Source: Nostocoides sp.
GTDB lineage: Bacteria; Actinomycetota; Actinomycetes; Actinomycetales; Dermatophilaceae
Length of the DNA: 64,000 nt
Direction of reading: 5' to 3'
NCBI GenBank assembly: GCA_016702415.1
Contig: JADJEA010000024.1
Location: forward strand, 186,001-250,000
A model generated the notes under the pieces. It made no database searches, was not told the DNA's origin, and worked only from the letters and a program-made list of their open reading frames with translations. The translations under genes were made by a program, and so were the position numbers. Within the stretch, counting starts at the first letter, position 1, and every line of letters starts with the position of its first letter. Shown piece by piece: positions 28,982 to 37,844 of the stretch.

Positions 28982-29018
28982 ACTCAGCCCCGGACCCATA
29001 CCAGGTCCGGGGCTGAGT
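28982..29018 (+). terminator. Terminator of glnA
   Basis: A perfect 15-bp stem (28982-28996 with 29004-29018) and a 7-nt loop CATACCA, 16 nt after the glnA stop. There is no T tract. Confidence 0.9.
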
Positions 29019-29096
29019 GCGCGTGAGGGCTGGGCTACGCTCATCCATGGCACGGTCAAATTCGTGCCCCCGCCCGCACCTGAGGACCCTGGCACC

Positions 29097-29693
29097 ATGC
29101 ACCCGTCCCCCTCCCGCCGAGCCGTGGCCCGGACGGCGGCCTGGACCGTCCCCGCCATGACCCTGGCGACGGCCGCACCCGTGATGGCCACCTCGACCTC
29201 GCAACCCCTCCTCTGGTATGCCGAGTCCCGGACGAATCTGTCTATCCCGGACTATTCCAACCACGGCTACACCGCGATCTACGTCAACCACTACGACCCC
29301 GTCCAGCCGGGATACCTCAAGGTCATGCACTGGGCCGCGGGCAACACCCTCTACTGGCGCCCCGCGCTCGGCGTCGGGCTCGCGCTCGACGACGGGGTGA
29401 TCGTCTTCACCCTCCCGGACGACCAGGTCCTCGACGCGGTCGCCCCTGACGGCAGCCAGGGAGGCGTGGCCCTCTTCAACCGATTCACCAGCTCACCCTC
29501 GGGGGTCTACACCGTCGAGCAGGCCCAGTGGGCGATCTCGGTGAGCGGCAACACGGTCACCCTGGTCTACTCGGGCACCCTGCCCGCCCAGTCGGCGGCC
29601 CTCTGGGTGTTCACCTCGCATCCGGCCAGCGGTCCGGTCTTGCCCGACTACGACTACACGGCCTCCGCCACGTTCACCGCGACGATCCCCTGA
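29097..29693 (+). CDS. Secreted protein with twin-arginine-like signal, function unknown
   Basis: A 198-aa protein. The N-terminus SRRAVARTAAWTVPAMTLA followed by APVMA is the signal type seen on many actinobacterial envelope proteins (RR-x3-R-x2-A-W-x-x-P). The mature part of about 160 residues is rich in aromatic residues and Thr/Ser, with no catalytic motif I can see; it may be a beta-sandwich surface protein. GAGGA precedes the ATG at 29097. It is the only gene between the glnA terminator and the aldolase gene. I do not recognise a family. Confidence 0.68.
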   Translation: MHPSPSRRAVARTAAWTVPAMTLATAAPVMATSTSQPLLWYAESRTNLSIPDYSNHGYTAIYVNHYDPVQPGYLKVMHWAAGNTLYWRPALGVGLALDDGVIVFTLPDDQVLDAVAPDGSQGGVALFNRFTSSPSGVYTVEQAQWAISVSGNTVTLVYSGTLPAQSAALWVFTSHPASGPVLPDYDYTASATFTATIP

Positions 29694-29726
29694 CCGGGAT
29701 CCGCGCGCTGTGCGACGATCGGGCCT

Positions 29727-30347
29727 GTGCCTGACCTCGGGAGCGTCGTCGACGACCTGATCGACGCCGGCCGGCGGATCGTGGCCGCCCGCCTCGTCCA
29801 GGCCTCCGGCGGGAACCTCTCGGCGCGAATCCCCGGCTCCGATCAGTTCCTCGTCACCAAGACCGGACGCTGGCTCGATGAGCTCACCCCCGAGGACTTC
29901 GTGACCGGCTCGGTGAGCGCGGGCACCGTCGAGGCGGGCGCGTCCGTCGAGTGGAGACTGCACCAGCGGACGTATGCCGCGCGCCCCGACGCCGCCGCGG
30001 TCGTCCACCTCCACCCCCAACACGCCCTGGTGCTCGCCCTGCTCGACGAACCGGTCCGGCTGGTCACGTTGGACCACCAGCTCTACCTCGGCCACGTGCG
30101 CCGCGTGCCCTTCCGGCCGGCCGGGTCGGTGGAGTTGGCGACATATGCCGCGGACGCCTCCCTCGGGTGCGATGCGGTCATCCTCGACCACCACGGGTCC
30201 TCGACCGTCGGCGACTCGGTGCGGATGGCCCTCCGCCGGGCGCTGCTGCTCGAGGAGGCCGCGGCGATGACCTACCGGCTCCTCCTCGCCGGGGACCGCG
30301 ACGCGAGATTTCCCCCGGAGTGGCTCGGTCAGCTGCTCCAGGCCTGA
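29727..30347 (+). CDS. mtnB: Class II aldolase family protein, probable methylthioribulose-1-phosphate dehydratase
   Basis: A 206-aa metal-dependent aldolase/dehydratase fold. It has [13 protein letters not shown] (phosphate site), the metal His pair in [12 protein letters not shown], and the third His in [11 protein letters not shown]. The fold covers L-fuculose-phosphate aldolase and MtnB. The convergent neighbour is mtnA, which makes the MtnB substrate, so MtnB of the methionine salvage pathway is the better guess. The GTG start follows GACGATCGGGCCT without a clear ribosome site, so it may be leaderless. Its 3' end overlaps the mtnA end by 19 nt. Confidence 0.75.
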   Translation: MPDLGSVVDDLIDAGRRIVAARLVQASGGNLSARIPGSDQFLVTKTGRWLDELTPEDFVTGSVSAGTVEAGASVEWRLHQRTYAARPDAAAVVHLHPQHALVLALLDEPVRLVTLDHQLYLGHVRRVPFRPAGSVELATYAADASLGCDAVILDHHGSSTVGDSVRMALRRALLLEEAAAMTYRLLLAGDRDARFPPEWLGQLLQA

Positions 30348-31359
30348 TCCCGGGGCCGGTCACCGGCAGCGGGTTCCAGCACTCCGCGCTCGGTCACGAT
30401 CCCGGTCACCCACCGCGCCGGAGTGACGTCGAAGGCGGGGTTATGCACGCCGGACTCCAGCGGCACGACGCGCCGACCGCCCACCTCGGCGACCTCATCC
30501 GCGGGCCGACCCTCGATCACGACGGCCGATCCGTCCGGCGTGGCGAGATCCACCGTCGACCAGGGCGCCGCCACGAGGAAGGGAATGCCCGCCGCGGCGC
30601 ACGCGAGGGCCCCCGAGCGTGCCGACCTTTGTTGGCGACATCGCCATTGGCCGCGATCCGGTCAGCCCCCACCACGGCCGCGTCCACCAGGCCACCGAGG
30701 ATCGTCCCCGCGGCGGCCCCATCGACCTGGACCGCGTGCGGGATCCCCTCGGCCGCCAACTCGTATGCCGTCAGCCTCGCCCCCTGCAGCAGAGGGCGGG
30801 TCTCGTCGGCATACACGAAGTCAAGGCGACCACGCTCTTGCAGCTCGCGCACGACCCCCAGCGCGGTCCCCCACCCCGCAGTGGCCAGCGCGCCGGCGTT
30901 GCAGTGGGTCAGCAGACGCAGCCGGGACCGATCGACCCGGGCCAGCAGCCAATCGGCACCGAGCGCGGACAACCGACGGTTGGCCGCCTCATCCGCCGCC
31001 GCCAGATCGAGGGCAGCGGCGAGGACCGCGTCCCGCCCCTGACCGATGAACGGGCGCACCCGATCCACCCCCCAGGCCAGGTTGACCGCCGTCGGCCGGG
31101 CGGCCCGGACCCGGTCGATGGCCCCGTCGCGCTCGGCCTCGGACCAGCCATGCCGCAGGGCCTCGTCGAGGGCGATCACCACCCCGAAAGCCCCCGCGAC
31201 CCCGAGCGCCGGTGCTCCACGCACAGCCAGGCGTCGTATGCCGTCCACCAACTCCCCGGTCGTCCGCACGAGCAGGGTTTCCACTCGCCCGGGCAGGAGC
31301 GTCTGGTCCAGGAGGCGCACCGCGCCCGCCCCGGCGTCCCATGCGATCGCCTTCTCCAT
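30329..31359 (-). pseudogene. mtnA: S-methyl-5-thioribose-1-phosphate isomerase, apparently frameshifted
   Basis: MtnA converts 5-methylthioribose-1-phosphate to methylthioribulose-1-phosphate in methionine salvage. The intact frame (31359 down to about 30630) has RGAPALGVAGAFG, NLAWGVDRV, LTHCNAGALATAGWG with the catalytic Cys, and [16 protein letters not shown] with the catalytic Asp. Homology then moves to another frame ([30 protein letters not shown]), which ends at 30329. Comparison with the expected reading suggests two extra bases in homopolymers, one in the T run 30628-30630 and one in the C run 30610-30614. This could be a real lesion or sequencing indels; without them the protein would be about 343 aa, the normal length. 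Confidence 0.85.
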
Positions 31360-31488
31360 CCGGCCACCCTCTCACTGCGCGGACCGGCCGGGATCGACGG
31401 CGTGCCGAGCCACGAGCCAGCGGTCTGCGGTCGTCGGGCAGCGGGGGCAACCGAACCGTCCGCCCGGACGTCTTCAAGGCATGCCTGC

Positions 31489-31494
31489 TACCTT
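31489..31494 (+). promoter_or_regulatory. -10 box (TACCTT), leaderless promoter of the deacetylase gene
   Basis: TACCTT lies 7 nt before the GTG at 31502 and supports that start over the ATG at 31481. Confidence 0.52.
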
Positions 31495-31501
31495 TCCCGC
31501 C

Positions 31502-32488
31502 GTGAGAAAAGCCTTGCGCCGCATCGCCCCAGCCCTCGCCACCGCCCTTATCCCCCTGGCTGCCGTGAGCCAGGCGGCTCCTGCGCAGGCGGCGACCCTG
31601 ACCTGCTCGTCGTCCACGCCGATCAGTCAGCGCCCGACGATCGGCTATGGCGACCGAGGCACCTGCGTCGCCTACGCCCAGGGGCTGTTGAAGAAGGCCT
31701 TCTTCTACTCGGGACCGACCACGGGCTACTGGAACAGCGATGCCCAGACCGGGATGGCCCAGTTCGCGACCGCCTACCGGGCACTGCGCCGCGACGGATC
31801 GATCAACGCCGCGGGCTGGACGTTGCTGGAGAAGGTCAACGCCCCGTTCGACAAGTTCAAGTGCGGCAACGGCTCCTCCGACAAGGTCCTCCTCGTCTTC
31901 GACGACCTGCCCACGTCCACGTCGTCCTACCAGGCGCTCATCGATGCCGCCAAGACCGGCGGCTACGGAATCGGCATCGCCCCCAATGGGATGCACATCA
32001 AGTCCGGCCTCGTCGACGTCAACGCCGCGCGCGCCCGGGGCTTGCTCGTCGTCGACCACACCTACGACCACTACCTCCTCACCCAGCTCAGCTACGACAA
32101 GGTCGTCTGGGAGATCACCCAGCCCTACAACGGCTCCAACTACGTCCGGCCGCCCTATGGTGGGATCAACTCCACCGTCGAGTCGATCCTGGCGAAGTAC
32201 AAGAAGAACGACTGCCTCTGGAATGTCGACCCGCGGGACTGGGCCAAGAGCACCAGCCGGGCTCCGCTGGAGGTCCCCGACTTCAAGGTCACGCCGCAGC
32301 AGGCGGCCGACTACATCGTCGGCAACGCCTGGGGCGGGTCGACGGTCGTCGTGCACCTCAACCACCTCGGCAGCGACGCATCGCTCCTGCGCTATATCGA
32401 CAACGGCCTGCGTGCTCGCGGTCTGTCGCTATGCCGCAATTGGGGCCGCGCCAGCAACGCCTCGATGCCGAATATGTACTGCCTCTGA
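31502..32488 (+). CDS. Secreted peptidoglycan-binding/NodB-type polysaccharide deacetylase
   Basis: A 328-aa exported protein. The signal peptide (RKALRRIAPALATALIPLA to AQA) leads to a peptidoglycan-binding-like repeat domain (GDRGTCVAYAQGLL, DAQTGMAQFATAYR). The NodB domain follows: LLVFDDLP (metal Asp), DHTYDHYLLTQL (the two metal His), YVRPPYGGIN, WNVDPRDW and VVHLNHLG. The first motif reads FDDLP, not the common FDDGP. It should remove acetyl groups from wall or surface glycans. I start at the GTG (31502), which has a -10 box 7 nt ahead; the ATG at 31481 is an alternative. Two hairpins follow. Confidence 0.85.
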   Translation: MRKALRRIAPALATALIPLAAVSQAAPAQAATLTCSSSTPISQRPTIGYGDRGTCVAYAQGLLKKAFFYSGPTTGYWNSDAQTGMAQFATAYRALRRDGSINAAGWTLLEKVNAPFDKFKCGNGSSDKVLLVFDDLPTSTSSYQALIDAAKTGGYGIGIAPNGMHIKSGLVDVNAARARGLLVVDHTYDHYLLTQLSYDKVVWEITQPYNGSNYVRPPYGGINSTVESILAKYKKNDCLWNVDPRDWAKSTSRAPLEVPDFKVTPQQAADYIVGNAWGGSTVVVHLNHLGSDASLLRYIDNGLRARGLSLCRNWGRASNASMPNMYCL

Positions 32489-32495
32489 CCCTCCA

Positions 32496-32533
32496 GAGAC
32501 GACGGGCCCGCGCGTGCGCTGGCCCGTCGTCTC
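32496..32533 (+). terminator. Terminator after the deacetylase gene
   Basis: 13-bp perfect stem (32496-32508 with 32521-32533) and 12-nt loop, 7 nt after the stop codon. Confidence 0.85.
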
Positions 32534-32571
32534 ACCATTCGTACACTCGGCTACCGACGAGTACATCCAGG

Positions 32572-32609
32572 CCCGCCAGCAGGTGTCCACCATGTGACCC
32601 GCTGGCGGG
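32572..32609 (+). terminator. Second hairpin with T-rich tail
   Basis: 9-bp stem (32572-32580 with 32601-32609) followed by TCGTTTCGTTT. It probably backs up the first terminator and isolates the etfB operon. Confidence 0.65.
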
Positions 32610-32739
32610 TCGTTTCGTTTACCAGTCGGTCCGGTTGTGGTGAGGGGGGCGACGCCGATAGCGTCGAACCAGTCGAAAACTGACACGGGCCGCGAAGGCG
32701 CCGGCTCGACCCTCGAGAACCTTGAAGGCAGGCTGTCGA

Positions 32740-33519
32740 ATGAAGATCGTCGTTCTGGTCAAGCATGTGCCCGAGCCGACCGCGGTGTGGAAGTTCGCCC
32801 CCGACATGACGATCGATCGGGGCGCGATCGACGGTCACCTCTCCGAGCTCGACGAGTATGCCGTGGAGTCCGCCGTCCGCCTGGTGGAAGGCGGCCTCGA
32901 CGCCGAGATCACGTATCTCACCGTCGGCCCGGCTCAGGCCAAGGACGGTCTCCTCAAGGCCCTGGCCATGGGCGGCGACAAGGCCGTCCACGTCCAGGAC
33001 GACGCGATCCACGGCAGCGACGCGCTGGCGACCTCCCTCGTCCTGGCCAAGGCCCTCGAGAAGACCGGCTTCGACCTCGTCGTCACCGGCATGTCCAGCA
33101 CCGACGGCGAGATGTCGGTCATGCCCTCGATGCTCGCCGAGCGGCTCGGCGTCAACCAGGCGACCTTCGCCGACGCGATCGCCGTCAGCGGCAACACCGT
33201 CACCATCGCCCGCGAGGGCGACGGCGCCACCCTCGATGTCGCCGCGACGCTCCCGGCCGTCGTCTCGGTCACCGACCGCACCGGGGAGGCCCGCTACCCG
33301 GCCTTCCGCCAGATCATGATGGCCAAGAAGAAGCCGCTGGAGGTCCTCTCGCTCAGCGACATCGGCGTCTCGGCCGGCGACGTGGGCGCCGGTGCCGCCG
33401 CCGTCAAGGTCCGCTCCATCGACGCCGCCCCGGAGCGCCAGGCGGGTGCGGTCGTCACCGACGACGGCACCGGAGCCGCCCAGCTCGCCGACTTCCTCGC
33501 CGCCCGCGGCCTCATCTGA
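32740..33519 (+). CDS. etfB: Electron transfer flavoprotein beta subunit
   Basis: A 259-aa subunit that with EtfA accepts electrons from acyl-CoA dehydrogenases. The family start MKIVVLVKHVPEPTAVWKF is intact, then LDEYAVESAVRL, ALAMGGDKAVHV, GMSSTDGEMSVMPSMLAERL and the C-terminal FRQIMMAKKKPLE (recognition loop and AMP-site region). AAGGCAGG precedes the ATG. It opens a run etfB-etfA-acyl-CoA dehydrogenase-PKS-carboxylase, all on the plus strand with short gaps, after two hairpins that separate it from the deacetylase. Confidence 0.96.
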   Translation: MKIVVLVKHVPEPTAVWKFAPDMTIDRGAIDGHLSELDEYAVESAVRLVEGGLDAEITYLTVGPAQAKDGLLKALAMGGDKAVHVQDDAIHGSDALATSLVLAKALEKTGFDLVVTGMSSTDGEMSVMPSMLAERLGVNQATFADAIAVSGNTVTIAREGDGATLDVAATLPAVVSVTDRTGEARYPAFRQIMMAKKKPLEVLSLSDIGVSAGDVGAGAAAVKVRSIDAAPERQAGAVVTDDGTGAAQLADFLAARGLI

Positions 33520-33555
33520 CCCAGCCCCCCGGCATACGACCTAGAAGGAACCCAC

Positions 33556-34518
33556 GTGACCACCGTTCTCGTCCTCGCCGACCTCACCCCCGCCGGCGTC
33601 CGGTCCGCCACCCTCGAGCTCCTCACCGTCGCCCGCGGCCTCGGTGAGCCCGCCGCCGTCGTCCTCGGCACCCCCGACGATGCCGCCCTCGCCAGCCTCG
33701 GCGAATACGGGGCAACGACGGTGTATGCCGTCGCCTCCCCCGGCGCGGACGACCTCCTCTCGGTCCCCAAGGCCGACGCGGTCGCCGCCGTCGCGGCGCA
33801 GACGTCCCCGTCCGCGATCCTCATCACCTCCGGGTCCGAGGGCAAGGACGTCGCCGCCCGCGTGGCCGTCCGGCTCGGCGGCGGCATCGTCACCGACGCC
33901 GTCTCCGTGGCCGCCGAGGGCGCCACCATCGTCGCGACCCAGGCCATCGTCGCCGGCACCTTCCACGCGACGACCGAGGTCACTCGCGGACCCGCCGTCA
34001 TCACGATGCGGCCCAACGCCACCGCCGCCACCCCCGCACCGGCCACCCCGGCCGTCCAAACCGTGGACGTCCCGGTTAGCGACGCGGCCAAGGGCGCGGC
34101 GATCACCGCCCGCAACGCCAAGGTCTCCAGCGGTCGGCCGGAGCTGACCGACGCCGCCGTCGTCGTCGCCGGTGGGCGTGGCATCGGCTCGGCCGAGGGG
34201 CTGGCCGTCATCGAGTCCCTGGCGGACGCCCTCGGCGGCGCTGTCGGTGCCACCCGCGCGATCACCGACCTCGGTTGGGCCGCCCACGACATCCAGGTCG
34301 GCCAGACCGGCAAAACCGTCGCCCCGTCCCTCTATGTCGCGGCCGGCGTCAGCGGTGCCATCCAGCACCGAGCCGGTATGCAGTCGTCCAAGACCATCGT
34401 CGCCGTCAACAAGGACGCCAACGCCCCGATCTTCCAGATCGCGGACTTCGGCGTCGTCGGCGACCTTCACTCGGTCCTCCCGGCCCTGGTCCAGTTGGTC
34501 CAGGCCCGCCGCGGCTGA
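33556..34518 (+). CDS. etfA: Electron transfer flavoprotein alpha subunit
   Basis: The 320-aa FAD-binding partner of EtfB. The C-terminal FAD domain has the signature [53 protein letters not shown] and ELVEL-type end VQLVQARRG. The GTG start at 33556 is 5-7 nt after AGAAGGA. There are 36 nt between etfB and etfA, and these contain a GGCATAC motif. The electron donor is probably the dehydrogenase 50 nt downstream. Confidence 0.96.
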   Translation: MTTVLVLADLTPAGVRSATLELLTVARGLGEPAAVVLGTPDDAALASLGEYGATTVYAVASPGADDLLSVPKADAVAAVAAQTSPSAILITSGSEGKDVAARVAVRLGGGIVTDAVSVAAEGATIVATQAIVAGTFHATTEVTRGPAVITMRPNATAATPAPATPAVQTVDVPVSDAAKGAAITARNAKVSSGRPELTDAAVVVAGGRGIGSAEGLAVIESLADALGGAVGATRAITDLGWAAHDIQVGQTGKTVAPSLYVAAGVSGAIQHRAGMQSSKTIVAVNKDANAPIFQIADFGVVGDLHSVLPALVQLVQARRG

Positions 34519-34568
34519 CCCCACCCCCACCACCCACAGACGCACCGCCGACGAGGAGAACCACCGAG

Positions 34569-36272
34569 ATGACCGCGACCACGACTGGACACGTCGGCGG
34601 AGCCGGACTCGACCTGTCCACCCTGAAGATGATGATCGAGGCCCTCGGCGATTTCGTCGACGAGGCCCTCCCGCCGGAGAAGGTCCTCGAGCTCGACCAC
34701 GAGGACCAGTGCCCCGAGGACATCGTCCGGGCGATGTCCGACCCGGACACCCTCGGGGTCCAGCTCGTGTTCATCCCCGAGGCCTATGGCGGTATGGACG
34801 GCGGGGCCTTCGACAGCTACCGCGTCTGCGAGGCCATGGGCCGCAAGGACATCGGTCTGGCGACCGCCGTCTTCGCGACCTTCCTGGGGTCCGACCCGAT
34901 CGTCGTCGGTGCCACCGAGGAGCAGAAGCAGGAGTGGCTCGGCGCCATCGCCAACGACGGCGTCGTGTTCGCCTACGGCGCGACCGAGCCGGAGGCCGGC
35001 TCCGACCTCGGGGCCATGACGACCACCGCGGAGCCGATCCGGGGCGACGACGGGGAGATCACGGCATACAAGATCAACGGCAAGAAGCAGTGGATCTCCA
35101 ACGGCTCCATCGCCGACTTCACCACGATCCTCGCCGCGACCCCCGAAGGCCCGACCTGGTTCGTGGTCCCCAAGGGGACGGAGGGCTTCTCGAGCGCCCC
35201 GCCGGAGGACAAGCACGGTCTGCGGCTGTCCAACACCGCCGCGCTCTTCCTCGACGACGTCGTCGTCCCGGCGCATAACCTCATCGGCACCGAGGCGGGC
35301 AAGGGCCTGGTCCAGGCCCAGCAGGTCTTCGGCTACACCCGCCTCATGGTCGCGGCCTTCGGGCTCGGCGGTGGCTGGGAGGCCCTCGACCGGGCGATCG
35401 CCTACTCCAAGGACCGGGTCCAGGGCGGCGGCCCGCTGTGCGAGAAGCAGGGCTTCACGCACAAGCTCATCGTCCCGCACGCCGTCCGGCTCGAAGCCGC
35501 GCGCGCGTTCATGGAGGACACCGCCGACAAGATCGACCGCGGGCTCGGCGAGAACGGCGCGATGAACACCGAGGGTGCCATCGCGAAGTACCTCGCCACC
35601 GAGGCCGGCAATGCCGCCGCCGACGCGGCCATCCAGGCCCACGGCGGCTACGGCTACACCCGGCCGTATGTCGTGGAGAAGGTCCGCCGCGACGTCCGGA
35701 TCACCACGATCTACGAGGGCACCTCCGAGATCATGGAGATGACCATCGCGCGGGACCGGTGGCAGCTGCACCTGAAGTCGATGGGGCGCCGCTACACCGA
35801 CATGGCCGCGGAGCTGGAGTCGCTCCACGCCCGCAAGCCCGACGTCGGCGCCGGTATCGCCGCCCTCGGTGCGCGCGCGATGGGTTCGGTCCTCGAGGCG
35901 TGCAAGGTCGGGCGCCTGACCCGCAGCCAGCACGTCCTGTTCCGCCTCGGTGAGCTCATTGCGTATGCCGAGGGCGCGGCCGAGTTCGCCCGCGCCGCGG
36001 CGGCCGCCCAGGACGGGACCCGCCACGAGAAGAACCCCGGACGCTTCGACGGCGCCGCCACCTCGGCCATGGCCCGGGTGTATGCCCGTGAGGCGGCCCA
36101 ACGGATCGCCCTCGACGGCGCGCGCTGGGTCGCCGGCGCGGCCGACGCCGGGTCACCGGCGCTGGCGACGCTCGGCGGCATTCCTTCCGACGCCATTCGG
36201 GCGGGCCAGGCGGGCCTGCTCACCGATATGGACTACATCGCCGACGTCCTTTACGGGCGCGTCGGCAACTGA
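34569..36272 (+). CDS. Acyl-CoA dehydrogenase, long form with C-terminal extension
   Basis: A 567-aa flavoenzyme. The fold is clear: FIPEAYGGMDGG, YGATEPEAGSDLGAMTT (FAD and substrate site), KQWISNGSIADF, NTEGAIAKYLATEAGN, QAHGGYGYTRPYVVEK and TTIYEGTSEIMEMTIARD. About 170 residues follow the classical end, as in the very-long-chain type. GAGGAG precedes the ATG at 34569; the open frame starts earlier only inside etfA. It sits between etfBA and the PKS, so it may act on the PKS product or, with ETF, introduce or remove a double bond. That link is inference from gene order. Confidence 0.93.
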   Translation: MTATTTGHVGGAGLDLSTLKMMIEALGDFVDEALPPEKVLELDHEDQCPEDIVRAMSDPDTLGVQLVFIPEAYGGMDGGAFDSYRVCEAMGRKDIGLATAVFATFLGSDPIVVGATEEQKQEWLGAIANDGVVFAYGATEPEAGSDLGAMTTTAEPIRGDDGEITAYKINGKKQWISNGSIADFTTILAATPEGPTWFVVPKGTEGFSSAPPEDKHGLRLSNTAALFLDDVVVPAHNLIGTEAGKGLVQAQQVFGYTRLMVAAFGLGGGWEALDRAIAYSKDRVQGGGPLCEKQGFTHKLIVPHAVRLEAARAFMEDTADKIDRGLGENGAMNTEGAIAKYLATEAGNAAADAAIQAHGGYGYTRPYVVEKVRRDVRITTIYEGTSEIMEMTIARDRWQLHLKSMGRRYTDMAAELESLHARKPDVGAGIAALGARAMGSVLEACKVGRLTRSQHVLFRLGELIAYAEGAAEFARAAAAAQDGTRHEKNPGRFDGAATSAMARVYAREAAQRIALDGARWVAGAADAGSPALATLGGIPSDAIRAGQAGLLTDMDYIADVLYGRVGN

Positions 36273-36342
36273 CCAGTTCGACCCAACACAGTTGCCACCG
36301 AGCACGTTTCGCGGGACACGTCACAAGGAGTAGTGGACGAGG

Positions 36343-37843
36343 ATGACCACCAACGCACCCCGACCGGTCGCTATCGTCGGGATGGCGGCAATCATGCCGC
36401 AGGCCCCGTCGGCCAGCGCCTTCTGGGACAACATCAAGTCGGGCCGCTACTGCGTCACGGACGTGCCCCCGGAGCGCTGGGACCCGGCGCTCTACTACGA
36501 CCCGGACCACTCGGCCCGGGACAAGACCTACTCCAAGATCGGCGGCTGGGTCCGGGAGTTCGACTGGGACCCGATCAAGTGGCGACTCCCGGTCCCGCCG
36601 ATGGTCGCGGCGCAGATGGACGAGGGCCAGCGGTGGGCGGTCAGCGCCGCCCGCGCCGCGCTCATCGACGCGGGCTGGCCCAACTGGTCGGTCAATAGCG
36701 ACAACGTCGCGGTCATCCTCGGCAACGCCATCGGGGGCGAGAAGCACTACCTCTCCTCGATGCGCGTGCGCATCCCCGAGGTGATCAGGCGCCTCGAGGC
36801 CTCCCCGACTCTCCAGGGGCTGCCCGCCGATGTCCAGCGGGCGATCGTCGAGGAGACGCGCTCCGGTTATCTCGACAACACCTTCGAGATCACCGAGGAC
36901 ACCATGCCCGGTGAGTTGGCCAATGTCATCGCCGGCCGGGTCTGCAACCTGCTCAACCTGCGCGGTCCGAACTTCACGACCGACGCCGCGTGCGCCTCGG
37001 GCTTGGCCGCGCTCAATGCCGCCATCGACGGCCTGGTCGATCACCAATACGACGCGGTCGTCACCGGTGGCGTGGACCGCAACATGGGCATCGACGCGTT
37101 CGTCAAGTTCTGCAAGATCGGCGCGCTCTCGGCCACGGGCACCCGGCCCTTCGATGCCGGCGCCGACGGCTTCGTCATGGGCGAGGGTGCGGCGCTCTTC
37201 GTCCTCAAGCGCCTCGAGGACGCCGAGGCCGACGGCGACCGGATCTATTCGGTCATCCTCGGCGTCGGCGGCTCCTCCGACGGCAAGGGCAAGGGCATCA
37301 CCGCCCCCAACCCGGTCGGCCAGCAGTTGGCCGTGCGGCGGGCCTGGACCCGCGCCGGCGTCGAGCCGGGCACGGCCATGTCCGTCGAGGCCCACGGCAC
37401 CTCCACCCGGGTCGGCGACGCGGCCGAACTCACCTCGCTCACCACTGTCTTCGGTGAGTCCACCTCCGCCGTCGGCTCCATCGCCCTGGGCTCGGTCAAG
37501 TCGAATATCGGCCACCTCAAGGCCGCGGCCGGCACCGCGGGGTTGTTCAAGATGGCGATGTCGCTGCACGAGAAGGTCCTGGCCCCGAGCCTCAATTTCG
37601 TCACGCCCAACGAAAATGTCGACTGGGGCGCGGTCCCCTTCGCAGTCAACACCAGCCTTCGGGCCTGGCCCGAGAGCCCGCACGGTGCCCGTCGCGGTGC
37701 GGTCAGCGCGTTCGGCTTCGGTGGCACCAACTTCCACGTCGTGCTCGAGGAGCATGTTCCGGGGCTGCACAAGGCTCCGGCCAAGGTCTTCGCGTCCGCC
37801 GCGATCCCCCAGGCCGGCGTGTCGGCTCCGGTGAGCGCGACTC
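36343..37843 (+). CDS. PUFA-synthase-like PKS, part 1: first ketosynthase (frame broken at about 37843)
   Basis: The first ketosynthase of a large lipid/polyketide synthase. It begins PVAIVGMAAIMPQAPSASAFW and has the active-site Cys in TTDAACASGLAAL (TGC at 36991-36993), His in VEAHGTSTRVGD and His in KSNIGHLKAAAG, all intact, so condensation activity is expected. GAFGFGGTNFHVVLEEH marks the end of the domain. AAGGAG stands upstream of the ATG. The open frame runs on to 38301, but after about 37843 it is out of frame; the Ala/Pro linker and acyltransferase continue in the frame one base away. One base is missing between 37842 and 37845. Confidence 0.9.
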
Positions 37844-37844
37844 C

